Shown: piece by piece, positions 17,910-25,726 of the stretch
Layout: each line of letters starts with the position of its first letter
Position numbering within the stretch: the first letter of the stretch is position 1
NCBI RefSeq assembly: GCF_017813395.1
Contig: NZ_JAGIZB010000019.1
Coordinates: 33,383 to 97,382, forward strand
DNA from: Pararoseomonas baculiformis
GTDB taxonomy: Bacteria > Pseudomonadota > Alphaproteobacteria > Acetobacterales > Acetobacteraceae
DNA length: 64,000 nt
Direction: 5' to 3'
The notes under the pieces: model-generated
Database searches by the model: none
What the model was told of the DNA's origin: nothing
What the model saw: the letters and a program-made list of their open reading frames with translations, nothing else
Made by a program: the position numbers and the translations under genes

Positions 17910-20192
17910 ATGGCCGAGCATATCCGCATCGGCGACGTCGCGCCGCGCGTGCAATACGTGGCCGATGGCGCGCAGACCGCCTTCGTCTATCCCTTTCCCG
18001 TCTTCGCGGCCGAGGACATCGAGGTCCATGTCGATGGGCTGCGCCTGGCGAGCGGCTTTGCCGTCTCGGGCGCGGGGCGGTCGGATGGCGGCATCGTCAC
18101 CTTCGCCCTGCCGCCCGCAGCCGGTGCCAGGCTGGTGCTGCGCCGCCGGCTGGTGATGGAGCGCGTCACCGACTACCAGCCCAATGGGGTGCTGCGCGCG
18201 AACACGCTGAATGACGAGCTGGACCGGCAGATGGCCGCGTTGCAGGAGCTGCGCGAGGATGCAGGCGGCGCGCTGCGCCAGGGGCCTGGAGAGGTGGGCG
18301 GACAATTCGTGCTGCCGCCGCGCCCGGCACGCGCGAACCGGCTTCTGGGCTTCGACAGCCTGGGGAATGTGGCCGTCTTCTCCCGCGGGGAAGCAACCCT
18401 GTCCGCGCCATTTCCCGGCGGCGTTCCGCGCACCGTGGAGGACAAGCTGGCCGAGCGCCTTTCGGCGCGGGATTTCGGCGCGGCCGGCGATGGCGTGGCG
18501 GATGACGGGCCGGCCCTGCAGGCCGCCATGAATGCGGCAGCCGCTTCAGGCAAGTTCCTGGACATCGGGGAGGGGACCTTCCGCTCCACCATTCCGCTGA
18601 CACTGCCGGGGGCGGCGGCGGGCCTCTCCATGCGCGGCGCCATCCTCTATGCCGGGCCGGGCGGAGAGGCGGCGCTGACACTGGGCGATGGGGCGGCCAT
18701 CCGCAATCGCGCCAAGATCTACCAGGGCCTGCGCGTGCTGCGCGCCGCCATCTCCTCCTGGGAGGATGAGCGGGACATCGGCATTCTCATCCGGAACCAG
18801 GATTCCGCGCTGATCGAGATACGCCAGGTGGAGATGTTCACCATCGGCGTGCAGACCCTGGGCGTGGAGCGCGGCTTCGAGGACAGCGTTCTCCATCTCG
18901 GCCGCATCGTGGATAACCGCTATGGGCTGGACATCCGCACGGCAAGCGCGGCGGGGTGGAACACCTCGGTCCGCTATCACGGCGGCCATTTCGCGCATTC
19001 CCTGGCCACCTATCCGGAGAAGGACCGCTACGGCATCCGATTCTCCGCCGCGCCAGGCGCCTATGTGGCGCATAACCGGCATGTCTTCGACGGGCCCGCC
19101 TTCGAGCTGCAGTCGCGCGACAGGGCGATAGACGGCATTCCCTTCCTGGTTCAGGTGAACTCGCGCGCCATCCTCGCGCGCGGAATGCGGATGGAGGGCT
19201 GCGACCCCTATGTCGCCCGCCATACCGCCGGGGCGCAGGACCATGTCTATGAGGTGGCCTGGGCCAGCCAGGGCTATGGGATCGAGATCGACTACACGGG
19301 AACCTCCACCCGCGTGGGGAGCATCGTGCGGGCGCTGCACCAGGGCGCGGCGCACCGCGAATTCACGCGCAGCCTTGCAGAGGTTCCCAACCTGCGGGCC
19401 GCGGCGATCCGCTGGAACGCCACCGAGACGGGCTTCGAGAAGCTGGCATGCCTTTCCACCAATGTCAGCGGCACGCCCACGCAGATCCCGCATTTCGCCT
19501 TCCCCGCGCTGGACAGCTACGTTCTGACGGACCGTGGCGTGATGCTGACAGGGGGGCGCGGCCTCGGCTTCGTGGTGGATGCGCGCCGCTGCAAGGAGTT
19601 CGCCCTGGCGGTGGATGCCGATGACCCGCGCATGGTGGTCCAGTGCTTCGGTGCCGGCGGCGTGCTGCTGACCCCGGCCGAGGGGGAGATGGTGCGGGCC
19701 TCCGGCATGTCGCTCACCTATGCCGCCGGGCCACGTTGGTGGCAGGGCAATGCGGACAGCAACGACGCGAATCTCACCCGGCTGCAGGTGGTGCGGCTGG
19801 CCCCGCAGGTGCAGACCGCCATCATCGGCGTGGCGCGGATCGGCACGGATTACGAGCTGCGCAGCATGCGCCTGGCCTGCGATCCCTCGCAGAGTCCGGC
19901 CGTGCTCTATGGCACGCCGGAGCTGCCGCATGGCGTGCGGGAGCTGAAGGCCGAAATGGCCTGGGATCCCCCCTCCATCGCGGCGGGAGGGTCGGCGCAG
20001 CTGAACGTGCCATGCCCCGGCGTGCGGCCCGGGGACTTCGTGCAGGCGGCTTTCAGCCTTTCCACCTCCGGCCTCATCTTCCTCGCCCAGGTGGGCGCGC
20101 AGGATGTGGTGACGGTGACGGCCTGGAACCGCAGCGGCGCGGCGGTGGACCTCAATGCCGGCACGGTGCGCGTGCGGGCGGTGAAGTCGTGA
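17910..20192 (+). CDS. Tailspike/tail fibre: T7-fibre-type N-terminus with beta-helix
   Basis: A 760-residue receptor-binding protein. The first ~100 residues are the T7 tail-fibre N-terminal anchor type (VQYVADGAQTAFVYPFPVF, EDIEVHVDG, VTDYQPNGVLRANTLNDELDR). Around residue 185, ARDFGAAGDGVADDGPALQAAM marks the start of a pectate-lyase-like right-handed beta-helix, the fold of spikes that bind or depolymerise surface polysaccharide. The region from about 680 on (PPSIAAGGSAQLNVPCPG...) is a beta-sandwich-like C-terminal cap seen on many spikes. It is intact and large, so the particle should still recognise a surface. Confidence 0.9.
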   Translation: MAEHIRIGDVAPRVQYVADGAQTAFVYPFPVFAAEDIEVHVDGLRLASGFAVSGAGRSDGGIVTFALPPAAGARLVLRRRLVMERVTDYQPNGVLRANTLNDELDRQMAALQELREDAGGALRQGPGEVGGQFVLPPRPARANRLLGFDSLGNVAVFSRGEATLSAPFPGGVPRTVEDKLAERLSARDFGAAGDGVADDGPALQAAMNAAAASGKFLDIGEGTFRSTIPLTLPGAAAGLSMRGAILYAGPGGEAALTLGDGAAIRNRAKIYQGLRVLRAAISSWEDERDIGILIRNQDSALIEIRQVEMFTIGVQTLGVERGFEDSVLHLGRIVDNRYGLDIRTASAAGWNTSVRYHGGHFAHSLATYPEKDRYGIRFSAAPGAYVAHNRHVFDGPAFELQSRDRAIDGIPFLVQVNSRAILARGMRMEGCDPYVARHTAGAQDHVYEVAWASQGYGIEIDYTGTSTRVGSIVRALHQGAAHREFTRSLAEVPNLRAAAIRWNATETGFEKLACLSTNVSGTPTQIPHFAFPALDSYVLTDRGVMLTGGRGLGFVVDARRCKEFALAVDADDPRMVVQCFGAGGVLLTPAEGEMVRASGMSLTYAAGPRWWQGNADSNDANLTRLQVVRLAPQVQTAIIGVARIGTDYELRSMRLACDPSQSPAVLYGTPELPHGVRELKAEMAWDPPSIAAGGSAQLNVPCPGVRPGDFVQAAFSLSTSGLIFLAQVGAQDVVTVTAWNRSGAAVDLNAGTVRVRAVKS

Positions 20193-20500
20193 CGCCGCTC
20201 TCGCCCGAGGAGCTGCGCCGCGCCATCCGCAAGGTGGTGGCGGATTACGAGGCCTTCGTCGCGCGCGGCCCCGCCCCGGGGACGCATGAGGATCCGAAGG
20301 CCTTCACCGCCCACCACGCGGCGGCTCGCGCGGCGCTCGCGCATCTGGAGCACCTGATGAAGCTGAACCGCGGCAGCGCGGAGCCGGAGGCGGCGGCCGA
20401 AACGGGCACGCTGCTCGCCGAGGCGCGGCGCTCCATCCGCTTGGCCGAACAGGAAGACCAAAACGGCGAGGAGAACACGGAGGATGACGACACCGCCTGA
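20189..20500 (+). CDS. Small protein in terminase small-subunit position
   Basis: A 103-residue acidic protein from a GTG overlapping the spike stop (GTGA). It is mostly helical: an N-terminal LSPEELRRAIRKVVADYEAFV, a His/Ala-rich middle AHHAAARAALAHLEHLMKLN, and a charged acidic tail (EDQNGEENTEDDD). It overlaps the TerL gene by 17 bases, and lies between tail fibre and TerL exactly where T7 places gp18. A terminase small subunit is therefore likely but rests on position; no helix-turn-helix is obvious. Confidence 0.65.
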   Translation: MTPLSPEELRRAIRKVVADYEAFVARGPAPGTHEDPKAFTAHHAAARAALAHLEHLMKLNRGSAEPEAAAETGTLLAEARRSIRLAEQEDQNGEENTEDDDTA

Positions 20501-21926
20501 GGCGACGGAGCACGATTTCCTGGAATTCCTCTATGCCTGGAACCTGCGCGCCGGCGTGAACACCCCCGGCGTGCATCGCCGCATCGCGCGATGGCTCATG
20601 GCGCGGCATGCGGGCCGAGACCGGCGCCTGCTGCTGATGGCCTTCCGCGGCTGCGGCAAGTCCACGCTGGTCGGGCTCTGGTGCGCCTGGCGGCTCTCGG
20701 TGCAGCCGGAACTGCGGATCCTCGTGCTGGCGGCGGATCACAGCCTGGCCGCGCGCATGGTGGCGACCGTGCGCCGCATCGTCGAACGCCACCCGCTCTG
20801 CCGCCATCTTCTCGGCGGCGACGAGAGCTGGGCCTCCGATCGCTTCACGGTGAGACGCGCGGGCGCGATCCGCGAGCCCTCCATGCTCGCCCAGGGCATT
20901 ACCGGCAATGTCACAGGCGCGCGGGCGGAGCTGATCATCTGCGACGACGTGGAGGTGGCCGGGAATTGCGACACGCCGGGCAAGCGGGAGGAGCTACGCG
21001 AGCGCCTGGGGGAATGCGAGTTCATCCTCACCCCTGGCGGCACCATCCTCTATGTCGGCACGCCGCATTGCGCCGAAAGCCTCTATGCCCCGGCCGAGGC
21101 GGAGGGTGCCTTCCTTGCCGGCTACCGGCGCCTTCGCATCCCGCTGCTCAACCCCGTCGGGCGCAGCGCCTGGCCGGAGCGCTTCCCGCGCGAGGCCATC
21201 CAGACACTGCGGGACCGCGTGGGGCCGCTGCCGTTCCGGCGGCAGATGATGCTGGAATGCGCCTCCTCCGGCACCGCGCGGCTCGATCCCGCGCTCATCG
21301 TCCGGTACGGAGAGGAGCCGGATTACCGGGAGGCGAATGGCCGTCCCATCCTCTCCCTGCTCGGGCGCCGCCTCGTCTCCGGCGGCGGGTTCTGGGACCC
21401 GGCCTATGGGAGGCCGGGGCAGGGTGACTCCAGCGTCCTTGCCGCCACCTTCGCGGATGGGGAGGGGAACCACTACCTCCACCGCCTCGCCTACATCACC
21501 CAGGACCCGGATGGGGAGCCCGACCCGGCCACGCAGCAATGCCGCCGCGTCGCGGCCATCGCGAAGGACCTGCTGCTGCCCGTGGTGCGGGTGGAGACGA
21601 ACGGCATCGGCAAGTTCCTGCCACCCCTGCTCCGGCGGGAGATGGCCCGCGCCGGCGCCGCCTGCACGGTGGTGGAGCATGCGAGCCACAGGGCGAAGCA
21701 GGAGCGTATCCTCGGGGCGCTGGACCCGGTGATGGCCGCGCGCCGCCTGCACGCGCATGAGGCCGTGTTCCGCACCGCCTTCCCCCGCGAGATGGCGGAA
21801 TGGAAGCCGGGCTCGGACGGCGTGCGGGACGATGCGCTGGACGCGGTGGCGGGCTGCCTGCTGGCCGAGCCGGTGCGGCTGCCCGCCCTTCCTCCGGCGC
21901 CGCGCGGGATGTCCTGGCGCGGCTAG
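20484..21926 (+). CDS. Terminase large subunit (packaging ATPase/nuclease)
   Basis: A 480-residue DNA-packaging motor. The ATPase has Walker A AFRGCGKST (residues 53-61) and Walker B ELIICDDVEV (about 150-158), then the coupling motif region GGTILYVGTPH. The C-terminal RNase H-like nuclease has FWDPAYGRPGQGDSS near residue 305, RVETNGIGK near 370 and a final DDALDAVAG with the third acidic site. All catalytic residues look present, so it should be active. T7 gp19 is longer (586), but this length is common in other podoviruses. Whether packaging is headful or site-specific cannot be read from the sequence. Confidence 0.93.
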   Translation: MTTPPEATEHDFLEFLYAWNLRAGVNTPGVHRRIARWLMARHAGRDRRLLLMAFRGCGKSTLVGLWCAWRLSVQPELRILVLAADHSLAARMVATVRRIVERHPLCRHLLGGDESWASDRFTVRRAGAIREPSMLAQGITGNVTGARAELIICDDVEVAGNCDTPGKREELRERLGECEFILTPGGTILYVGTPHCAESLYAPAEAEGAFLAGYRRLRIPLLNPVGRSAWPERFPREAIQTLRDRVGPLPFRRQMMLECASSGTARLDPALIVRYGEEPDYREANGRPILSLLGRRLVSGGGFWDPAYGRPGQGDSSVLAATFADGEGNHYLHRLAYITQDPDGEPDPATQQCRRVAAIAKDLLLPVVRVETNGIGKFLPPLLRREMARAGAACTVVEHASHRAKQERILGALDPVMAARRLHAHEAVFRTAFPREMAEWKPGSDGVRDDALDAVAGCLLAEPVRLPALPPAPRGMSWRG

Positions 21927-22141
21927 GCCGCCTTCTTCAGCACCTCGCTCGCATGGCGCCTTGCCCCGTCAGCGGTCATGGCGAAGCGCCCGGGCGAGAC
22001 CTCATCCGCGAAGCCCATGGTGCAGAGGCGGCGCAGGCAGGGCTCGTCCGGCAACCCCGCCGGGCGGGTGCCGCCATGCGTCAGGAACAGCCGGTGCAGC
22101 GCTGCCCGGCAGCAGGTCTCAAGATAGGGCTCGTTCCACAT
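21923..22141 (-). CDS. Small hypothetical protein on the opposite strand within the module
   Basis: A 72-residue protein from ATG 22141 (an upstream ATG at 22177 would add 12 residues). It ends in GFADEVSPGRFAMTADGARRHASEVLKKA, which looks like the last strand pair and helix of a winged-helix domain; the N-terminal part has MWNEPYLETCCRAALHRLF. It is convergent with TerL, overlapping its stop by four bases, and is the only minus-strand gene in the module. A small DNA-binding protein or anti-repressor is possible; it could also be a chance frame, though its composition is more protein-like than the overlapping plus-strand frames. Confidence 0.5.
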   Translation of the reverse strand: MWNEPYLETCCRAALHRLFLTHGGTRPAGLPDEPCLRRLCTMGFADEVSPGRFAMTADGARRHASEVLKKAA

Positions 22142-22248
22142 CAGCCGCTCAATGCATCCCTCATGGTGCCCCGGCAAGTCGGGGTGCCAGCCCGCGCGAT
22201 CAACCCCGCGCCACCCCGCAACCCGGCGCCTTCCCCGAAGGAGGACCC

Positions 22249-22599
22249 ATGCTGTCCTTTCCCCCTGAGCCGCACTGGATCGCCGCGGCGGTGGAAACCC
22301 CGCTGATGGCCATCCTTGTCTGGATGCTTCACTCCCTCCGCCGCAGCATCGCGCAGGCGCCGGATGGCGTGCCGCTGCAGGACCTTTCCCAGCAGAAAGC
22401 CGCGCTCGATCGCACGCGGGACGAGCTGGCCGCCTTCAAGCTGGAGGTCGCCCGCACCTATGTCCCGCTCTCCCTGATCCGGGACGTGGATGGGCGGCTG
22501 ACCGCCCATCTCATCCGCATCGAGCAGAAGCTCGACGAAGCCACCCGCGCCGCCCACAGCACCGCCGCCCAGATGCGCGTGCTCGCCGAGGACCGCTGA
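22249..22599 (+). CDS. Membrane-anchored coiled-coil protein, holin or spanin candidate
   Basis: A 116-residue protein with AAGGAGG just upstream of ATG 22249. Residues ~10-28 (AAAVETPLMAILVWMLHSL) form one membrane helix, followed by a basic stretch and about 75 residues of amphipathic helix with heptad character (RTRDELAAFKLEV, IEQKLDEATRAA). One membrane segment plus coiled coil, directly before the endolysin, fits a phage lysis accessory protein such as a type II holin or inner-membrane spanin. No family motif proves which. Confidence 0.65.
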   Translation: MLSFPPEPHWIAAAVETPLMAILVWMLHSLRRSIAQAPDGVPLQDLSQQKAALDRTRDELAAFKLEVARTYVPLSLIRDVDGRLTAHLIRIEQKLDEATRAAHSTAAQMRVLAEDR

Positions 22600-22602
22600 A
22601 CC

Positions 22603-23109
22603 ATGGATGCCACCGAAGCTCTCTCCCGCGTCCTCTTCGCGGAGGCCGGGGCACGCCCCGTGCGCGCCATCGAGGCCCTGGCCGCCCTGGCGGTGAACCG
22701 AGCCCGGGCCGCCATGCCGCGCCCCGCCAGGGTTCCGGGCGCGGCGCCCTTCGCGCCGGGCGGCCATGCCCGGCTGCCGGAGCCAGGCGCGTCGGAAATG
22801 CTGGCCCTCTGCCGCGACCCCTTTCTCTTCCCCTGCAGGAATCCCCGCAGCCCCGGCCATGCGCGGCTGGCCGATCCCCCGGCGGAGGAAGCATCGGCCC
22901 TGGCCACCTGCCGCCGCATCGCGGCGCGTGCCCTGGCCGGCGTGCTGCCGGACCCGACAGGCGGCGCGACCCATTGGCACGCCGCCGATAACCTGCCCGC
23001 CTGGGCCGTGGCCCGGGCACCCCTGGCCGAAATGGGCGGCCTGGTCTTCTACCGGCTGGAAACGGGCGCGCGCCCGGCGCATCCGCTCGCTCCCGCGCTC
23101 GTGGCCTGA
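22603..23109 (+). CDS. SleB-type cell wall hydrolase (endolysin)
   Basis: A 168-residue peptidoglycan hydrolase of the Hydrolase_2/SleB fold. The opening LSRVLFAEAGARPVRAIEALAALAVNRA holds the catalytic Glu (about residue 14) with the family's typical re-entry VNRA, and the C-terminal part has THWHAADNLPAWA and GGLVFYRL, the conserved sheet of this lytic transglycosylase-like family. There is no signal peptide, so it would need the preceding holin candidate to reach the wall. Three bases separate it from that gene, consistent with one lysis cassette closing the module. Confidence 0.85.
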   Translation: MDATEALSRVLFAEAGARPVRAIEALAALAVNRARAAMPRPARVPGAAPFAPGGHARLPEPGASEMLALCRDPFLFPCRNPRSPGHARLADPPAEEASALATCRRIAARALAGVLPDPTGGATHWHAADNLPAWAVARAPLAEMGGLVFYRLETGARPAHPLAPALVA

Positions 23110-23190
23110 GCGGTCCAGCGCTTTCCCTTTCCCGCGCGGGGCCGCCCGCCCTAGCGTGGCGGCACGGGACAAGAAGATGGGGAAACGCTG

Positions 23191-24153
23191 ATGCTGCTCG
23201 ACCGCCGCGCCGCCATGTCCGTCACGCTCGGCCTGGGGCTTCCCGCCCTGGCCCGCGCGCAATCCTGGCCCGCCAAGCCGATCCGCCTCGTGGTTCCCTA
23301 TGCCCCTGGTGGCGGGACGGACATCCTTGCCCGCGCCCTGGCGGATGCGCTGCGCCCGGTGCTGCCCCAGCCCATGGTGGTGGAGAACCGCGCGGGGGCC
23401 GCGGGGGTGGTGGGCACGGAGCAGGTGGCCCGCGCGGAACCGGACGGCCACACGCTCACCGCCGTGGTCAGCACCCATGTGATGAACAGCTACACCATGG
23501 AACGCCTGCCCTATGACGCGCTGCGCGACGTCACGCCGGTATCCATGCTGACCCGCAACACGATGGTTCTGGTGACCGGCGCCGGGCAGCCCTTCCGCAA
23601 CCTGGCGGAGCTGCGCGAGCAGGCCGGGCGCGGCACGTCGCGCCTCAGCACCGGCTCCACCGAGGCGCTCTCGCAGTTCATCGGCCAGGAATTTGCCCGC
23701 CGGCTCGGGGTGGAGATCCCCGATGTCAGCTACCGCTCCGGCGGCCAGCTGATGACGGACATCGTGGCCGGCCACCTGCCCCTGGGCTGCACCAGCACGG
23801 CCAGCGTCACGCCGCATGTCGCCACAGGCAAGGTCCGCCCGCTCGCCGTCTCCACCGCCACGCGCACGCCCTTCTTCCCGGATGTGCCCACCGCGCAGGA
23901 GCAGGGACTGGCCGGGTTCGACCTGGCGGGCTGGGTCGGGCTGCTCGGCCCGAAGGGCATGCCGCCGGCCCTGGCCGGGCAGATCCACCGGACCGTGGCC
24001 GGGGCCTTCGCGAGCGAGGCCTTCCGCGCCCGCCTCGCGACGCTGGGCATCGAGCCGGACCTGCGCCCACCGGCCGAGCTGATGGCGGCCATGGAGCGCG
24101 AGGACCGGATCTGGGCCGAGGCCAGCGCCGCGGGCCGGCTGCAGCGGCAATAG
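23191..24153 (+). CDS. TctC/Bug-family solute-binding protein
   Basis: A 320-residue periplasmic receptor of the tripartite tricarboxylate family. A signal peptide (MLLDRRAAMSVTLGLGLPALARA) precedes the family opening WPAKPIRLVVPYAPGGGTDILARAL, then VENRAGAAG, and the ligand loop region around VSYRSGGQLMTDIVAGHL. Such proteins bind organic acids such as citrate, nicotinate or aromatic acids and feed TctAB. There are no tctA or tctB genes in the window and no catabolic neighbours, so its ligand cannot be guessed. It follows the endolysin by 81 bases and is taken as host sequence beyond the module edge. Confidence 0.88.
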   Translation: MLLDRRAAMSVTLGLGLPALARAQSWPAKPIRLVVPYAPGGGTDILARALADALRPVLPQPMVVENRAGAAGVVGTEQVARAEPDGHTLTAVVSTHVMNSYTMERLPYDALRDVTPVSMLTRNTMVLVTGAGQPFRNLAELREQAGRGTSRLSTGSTEALSQFIGQEFARRLGVEIPDVSYRSGGQLMTDIVAGHLPLGCTSTASVTPHVATGKVRPLAVSTATRTPFFPDVPTAQEQGLAGFDLAGWVGLLGPKGMPPALAGQIHRTVAGAFASEAFRARLATLGIEPDLRPPAELMAAMEREDRIWAEASAAGRLQRQ

Positions 24154-24230
24154 GGCACCACCTGCCCCGGCGCTGGACAAGCCGGGCGGGCCCGGGCATC
24201 CGCCGCGGCGGAACGCCGGAAGGAAAGCCG

Positions 24231-24599
24231 ATGGGCGATGCACCCGAAGCCCTGATCCACACGCTGATGCGCGGGGCCGACTGGCGTGCCGCGCAGGAAG
24301 CCGGCGTCTATCACGGCAGCGCCGATGACAGGCGCGACGGCTTCCTGCACTTCTCCACCGCCGCCCAGCTTCGCGCCAGCGCCGCGAAGCACCGCGCGGG
24401 CGAACCGGATCTCTGGCTGGTCAGCGCCGAATCCGTGGCTCTGGGCGATGCGCTGCGCTGGGAACCGGCCGCCGGCGGCAAGCGCCCCGGCCTCTTCCCC
24501 CATCTCTATGCGCCGCTGCCGCTCTCGGCCGTGCGCGGCGCGGTCTTCCTGCCTCTTGGCAAGGATGGGCTGCACCGCTTCCCGGATTGGGTGCCGTAG
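24231..24599 (+). CDS. DUF952 family protein
   Basis: A 122-residue cytoplasmic protein with the DUF952 pattern: ALIHTLMRGADWRAAQEAG at the start, DGFLHFSTAAQL near residue 36, and PHLYAPLPLSAVRGAVFL near 90. The family is widespread in alphaproteobacteria and has an ADP-ribosyltransferase-like or related small fold, but its function is unknown to me. ATG 24231 follows GGAAGGAAAG. Neighbours do not suggest a role. Confidence 0.85.
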   Translation: MGDAPEALIHTLMRGADWRAAQEAGVYHGSADDRRDGFLHFSTAAQLRASAAKHRAGEPDLWLVSAESVALGDALRWEPAAGGKRPGLFPHLYAPLPLSAVRGAVFLPLGKDGLHRFPDWVP

Positions 24600-24616
24600 C
24601 GGCCGGGAAGGCCGCC

Positions 24617-25672
24617 TCAGCGGCCCCCTTCCACGTTCTTCGCCACCCATCCCGCAAGCCAGTTCGCGATCTCCAGCGAGTTCCGGTCCTGCATCAGCAT
24701 GTGGGAATTCCCGGGGATGCCCATTTCCGGCAGCACCGCGATTTCCACCTTGCCGCCAGCGGCATTCGCGGCCCGCGCGAATTCGCGGCAGGCGCGGAGC
24801 CGTGGCGCCCAGCGCGTGGATTCCTCCACGAAATCACCCCAGAGGACGAGGATGGGCAGCCCCTCATAGGGCTTCATGTCCCCATTCGCGGCGGGGCAGG
24901 CGCCAGGCTCGATCGAGACGATCCCCGCGATCCCCTCCCGGCTCATCGCGGCGGTCTGGAACGGATAGATGCCGGATTGCGAGTGGCTGACCAGCACCGT
25001 CCGCCCCAGCCGCCTGGAGAGTTCCGAAAGCCCCGTCACCGTCGGGTTCGGGGAGGGAACGGAGAAGTTCCAGTCCGGCACCATCTGCTTCCAGAACTCG
25101 TCCTGCGCCTCCAGCGGGAAGAGAAGGCCGGGGAAGGTTTCGGGATGGCGGCGGCCGAAGCGGAAGATGGCCCAGGCATCCTCCTGCCCGGCGGCGAACA
25201 CCGTCGGCAGCGTGTCCGGGCCGCTCCGGCCGGTCTTCACCGCGTTGATCGTCGTCGGATGGGCGGCGGAACGGCCGCGCCATGCCTGGTCCACCACATA
25301 GGTCGGATAGCCGCGGCGGACGAAATACTCGTCCCAACCCATGCGCCCGTCCGGCGTCGTCTCCCAGGTCTTGCCCGTCAGGCAGCAGCCATGGACCAGA
25401 ACCAGGGAAGGCTTCTCCGCCGCATTCGGGGGCACCTGGTAGCGGACATACATCTGATCCACCGTGATGCTGCCATTCGGCGCATAGGCGGGCAGGGTGG
25501 AAAGCGTGTCGGAGCGCAGCGTGCGCCCACCCACGAAGAAGGACCCCTGGCGCTCGATGGTGAGCGGCCCCTGCGTGACGGGCGCGGCATTCTGGGCTGA
25601 CGCAGGCTGGGCCAGCCATGTGCCAGCCGCGATCAGGGCCGCAAGCCCGACGGCCCGCGAGGTGGTGGACAT
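24617..25672 (-). CDS. Secreted alpha/beta-hydrolase (esterase 713-like)
   Basis: A 351-residue exported hydrolase with a signal peptide ending ASAQN. The oxyanion-hole segment LVLVHGCCLTGKTWE near residue 96 and the nucleophile elbow SHSQSG near 229 identify an alpha/beta hydrolase; the pattern ..TPDGRMGWDEYFVRRGYPTYVVDQAWRGRS matches the group around the Alcaligenes esterase 713. Adjacent cysteines in the oxyanion loop are a notable trait. The late GIPGNSHMLMQDRNSLEIA supplies the catalytic His. The substrate is unknown. It is convergent with the DUF952 gene. Confidence 0.82.
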   Translation of the reverse strand: MSTTSRAVGLAALIAAGTWLAQPASAQNAAPVTQGPLTIERQGSFFVGGRTLRSDTLSTLPAYAPNGSITVDQMYVRYQVPPNAAEKPSLVLVHGCCLTGKTWETTPDGRMGWDEYFVRRGYPTYVVDQAWRGRSAAHPTTINAVKTGRSGPDTLPTVFAAGQEDAWAIFRFGRRHPETFPGLLFPLEAQDEFWKQMVPDWNFSVPSPNPTVTGLSELSRRLGRTVLVSHSQSGIYPFQTAAMSREGIAGIVSIEPGACPAANGDMKPYEGLPILVLWGDFVEESTRWAPRLRACREFARAANAAGGKVEIAVLPEMGIPGNSHMLMQDRNSLEIANWLAGWVAKNVEGGR

Positions 25673-25726
25673 CGGCGTTCCTCCGTTTTTGCCCGCCAGG
25701 GCGGTGCGGAGGAGGGTAGGGGGCCG

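Larger units (their letters stand above)
10073..23109 (+). mobile_element. Podovirus (T7-type) particle module without replication or integration genes
   Basis: A 13-kb run of structural, packaging and lysis genes in T7-like order: portal, scaffold, capsid, tail tubular A, large tail protein, core protein, tailspike, TerS-position gene, TerL, membrane protein and endolysin. All but one small gene are on the plus strand, several overlap, and every frame is open and family-sized. Base composition and codon use look the same as the flanking host genes. There is no integrase, recombinase, DNA or RNA polymerase, primase, helicase or methylase, and no flanking tRNA or evident direct repeat. It is therefore either a remnant prophage with only its late module, or a domesticated element; the intact frames favour selection. 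Confidence 0.85.

Noticed and set aside
10073..23109. Reading the module as an RcGTA-type (siphovirus) gene transfer agent
   Set aside because: Genes are podoviral (T7-type portal, tubular proteins, spike); no tape measure, HK97 protease or Rhodobacter-like baseplate genes.
9988..23190. Integrase, att repeats or tRNA target flanking the phage-like module
   Set aside because: None seen by eye on either side; short repeats cannot be excluded without a computed search.
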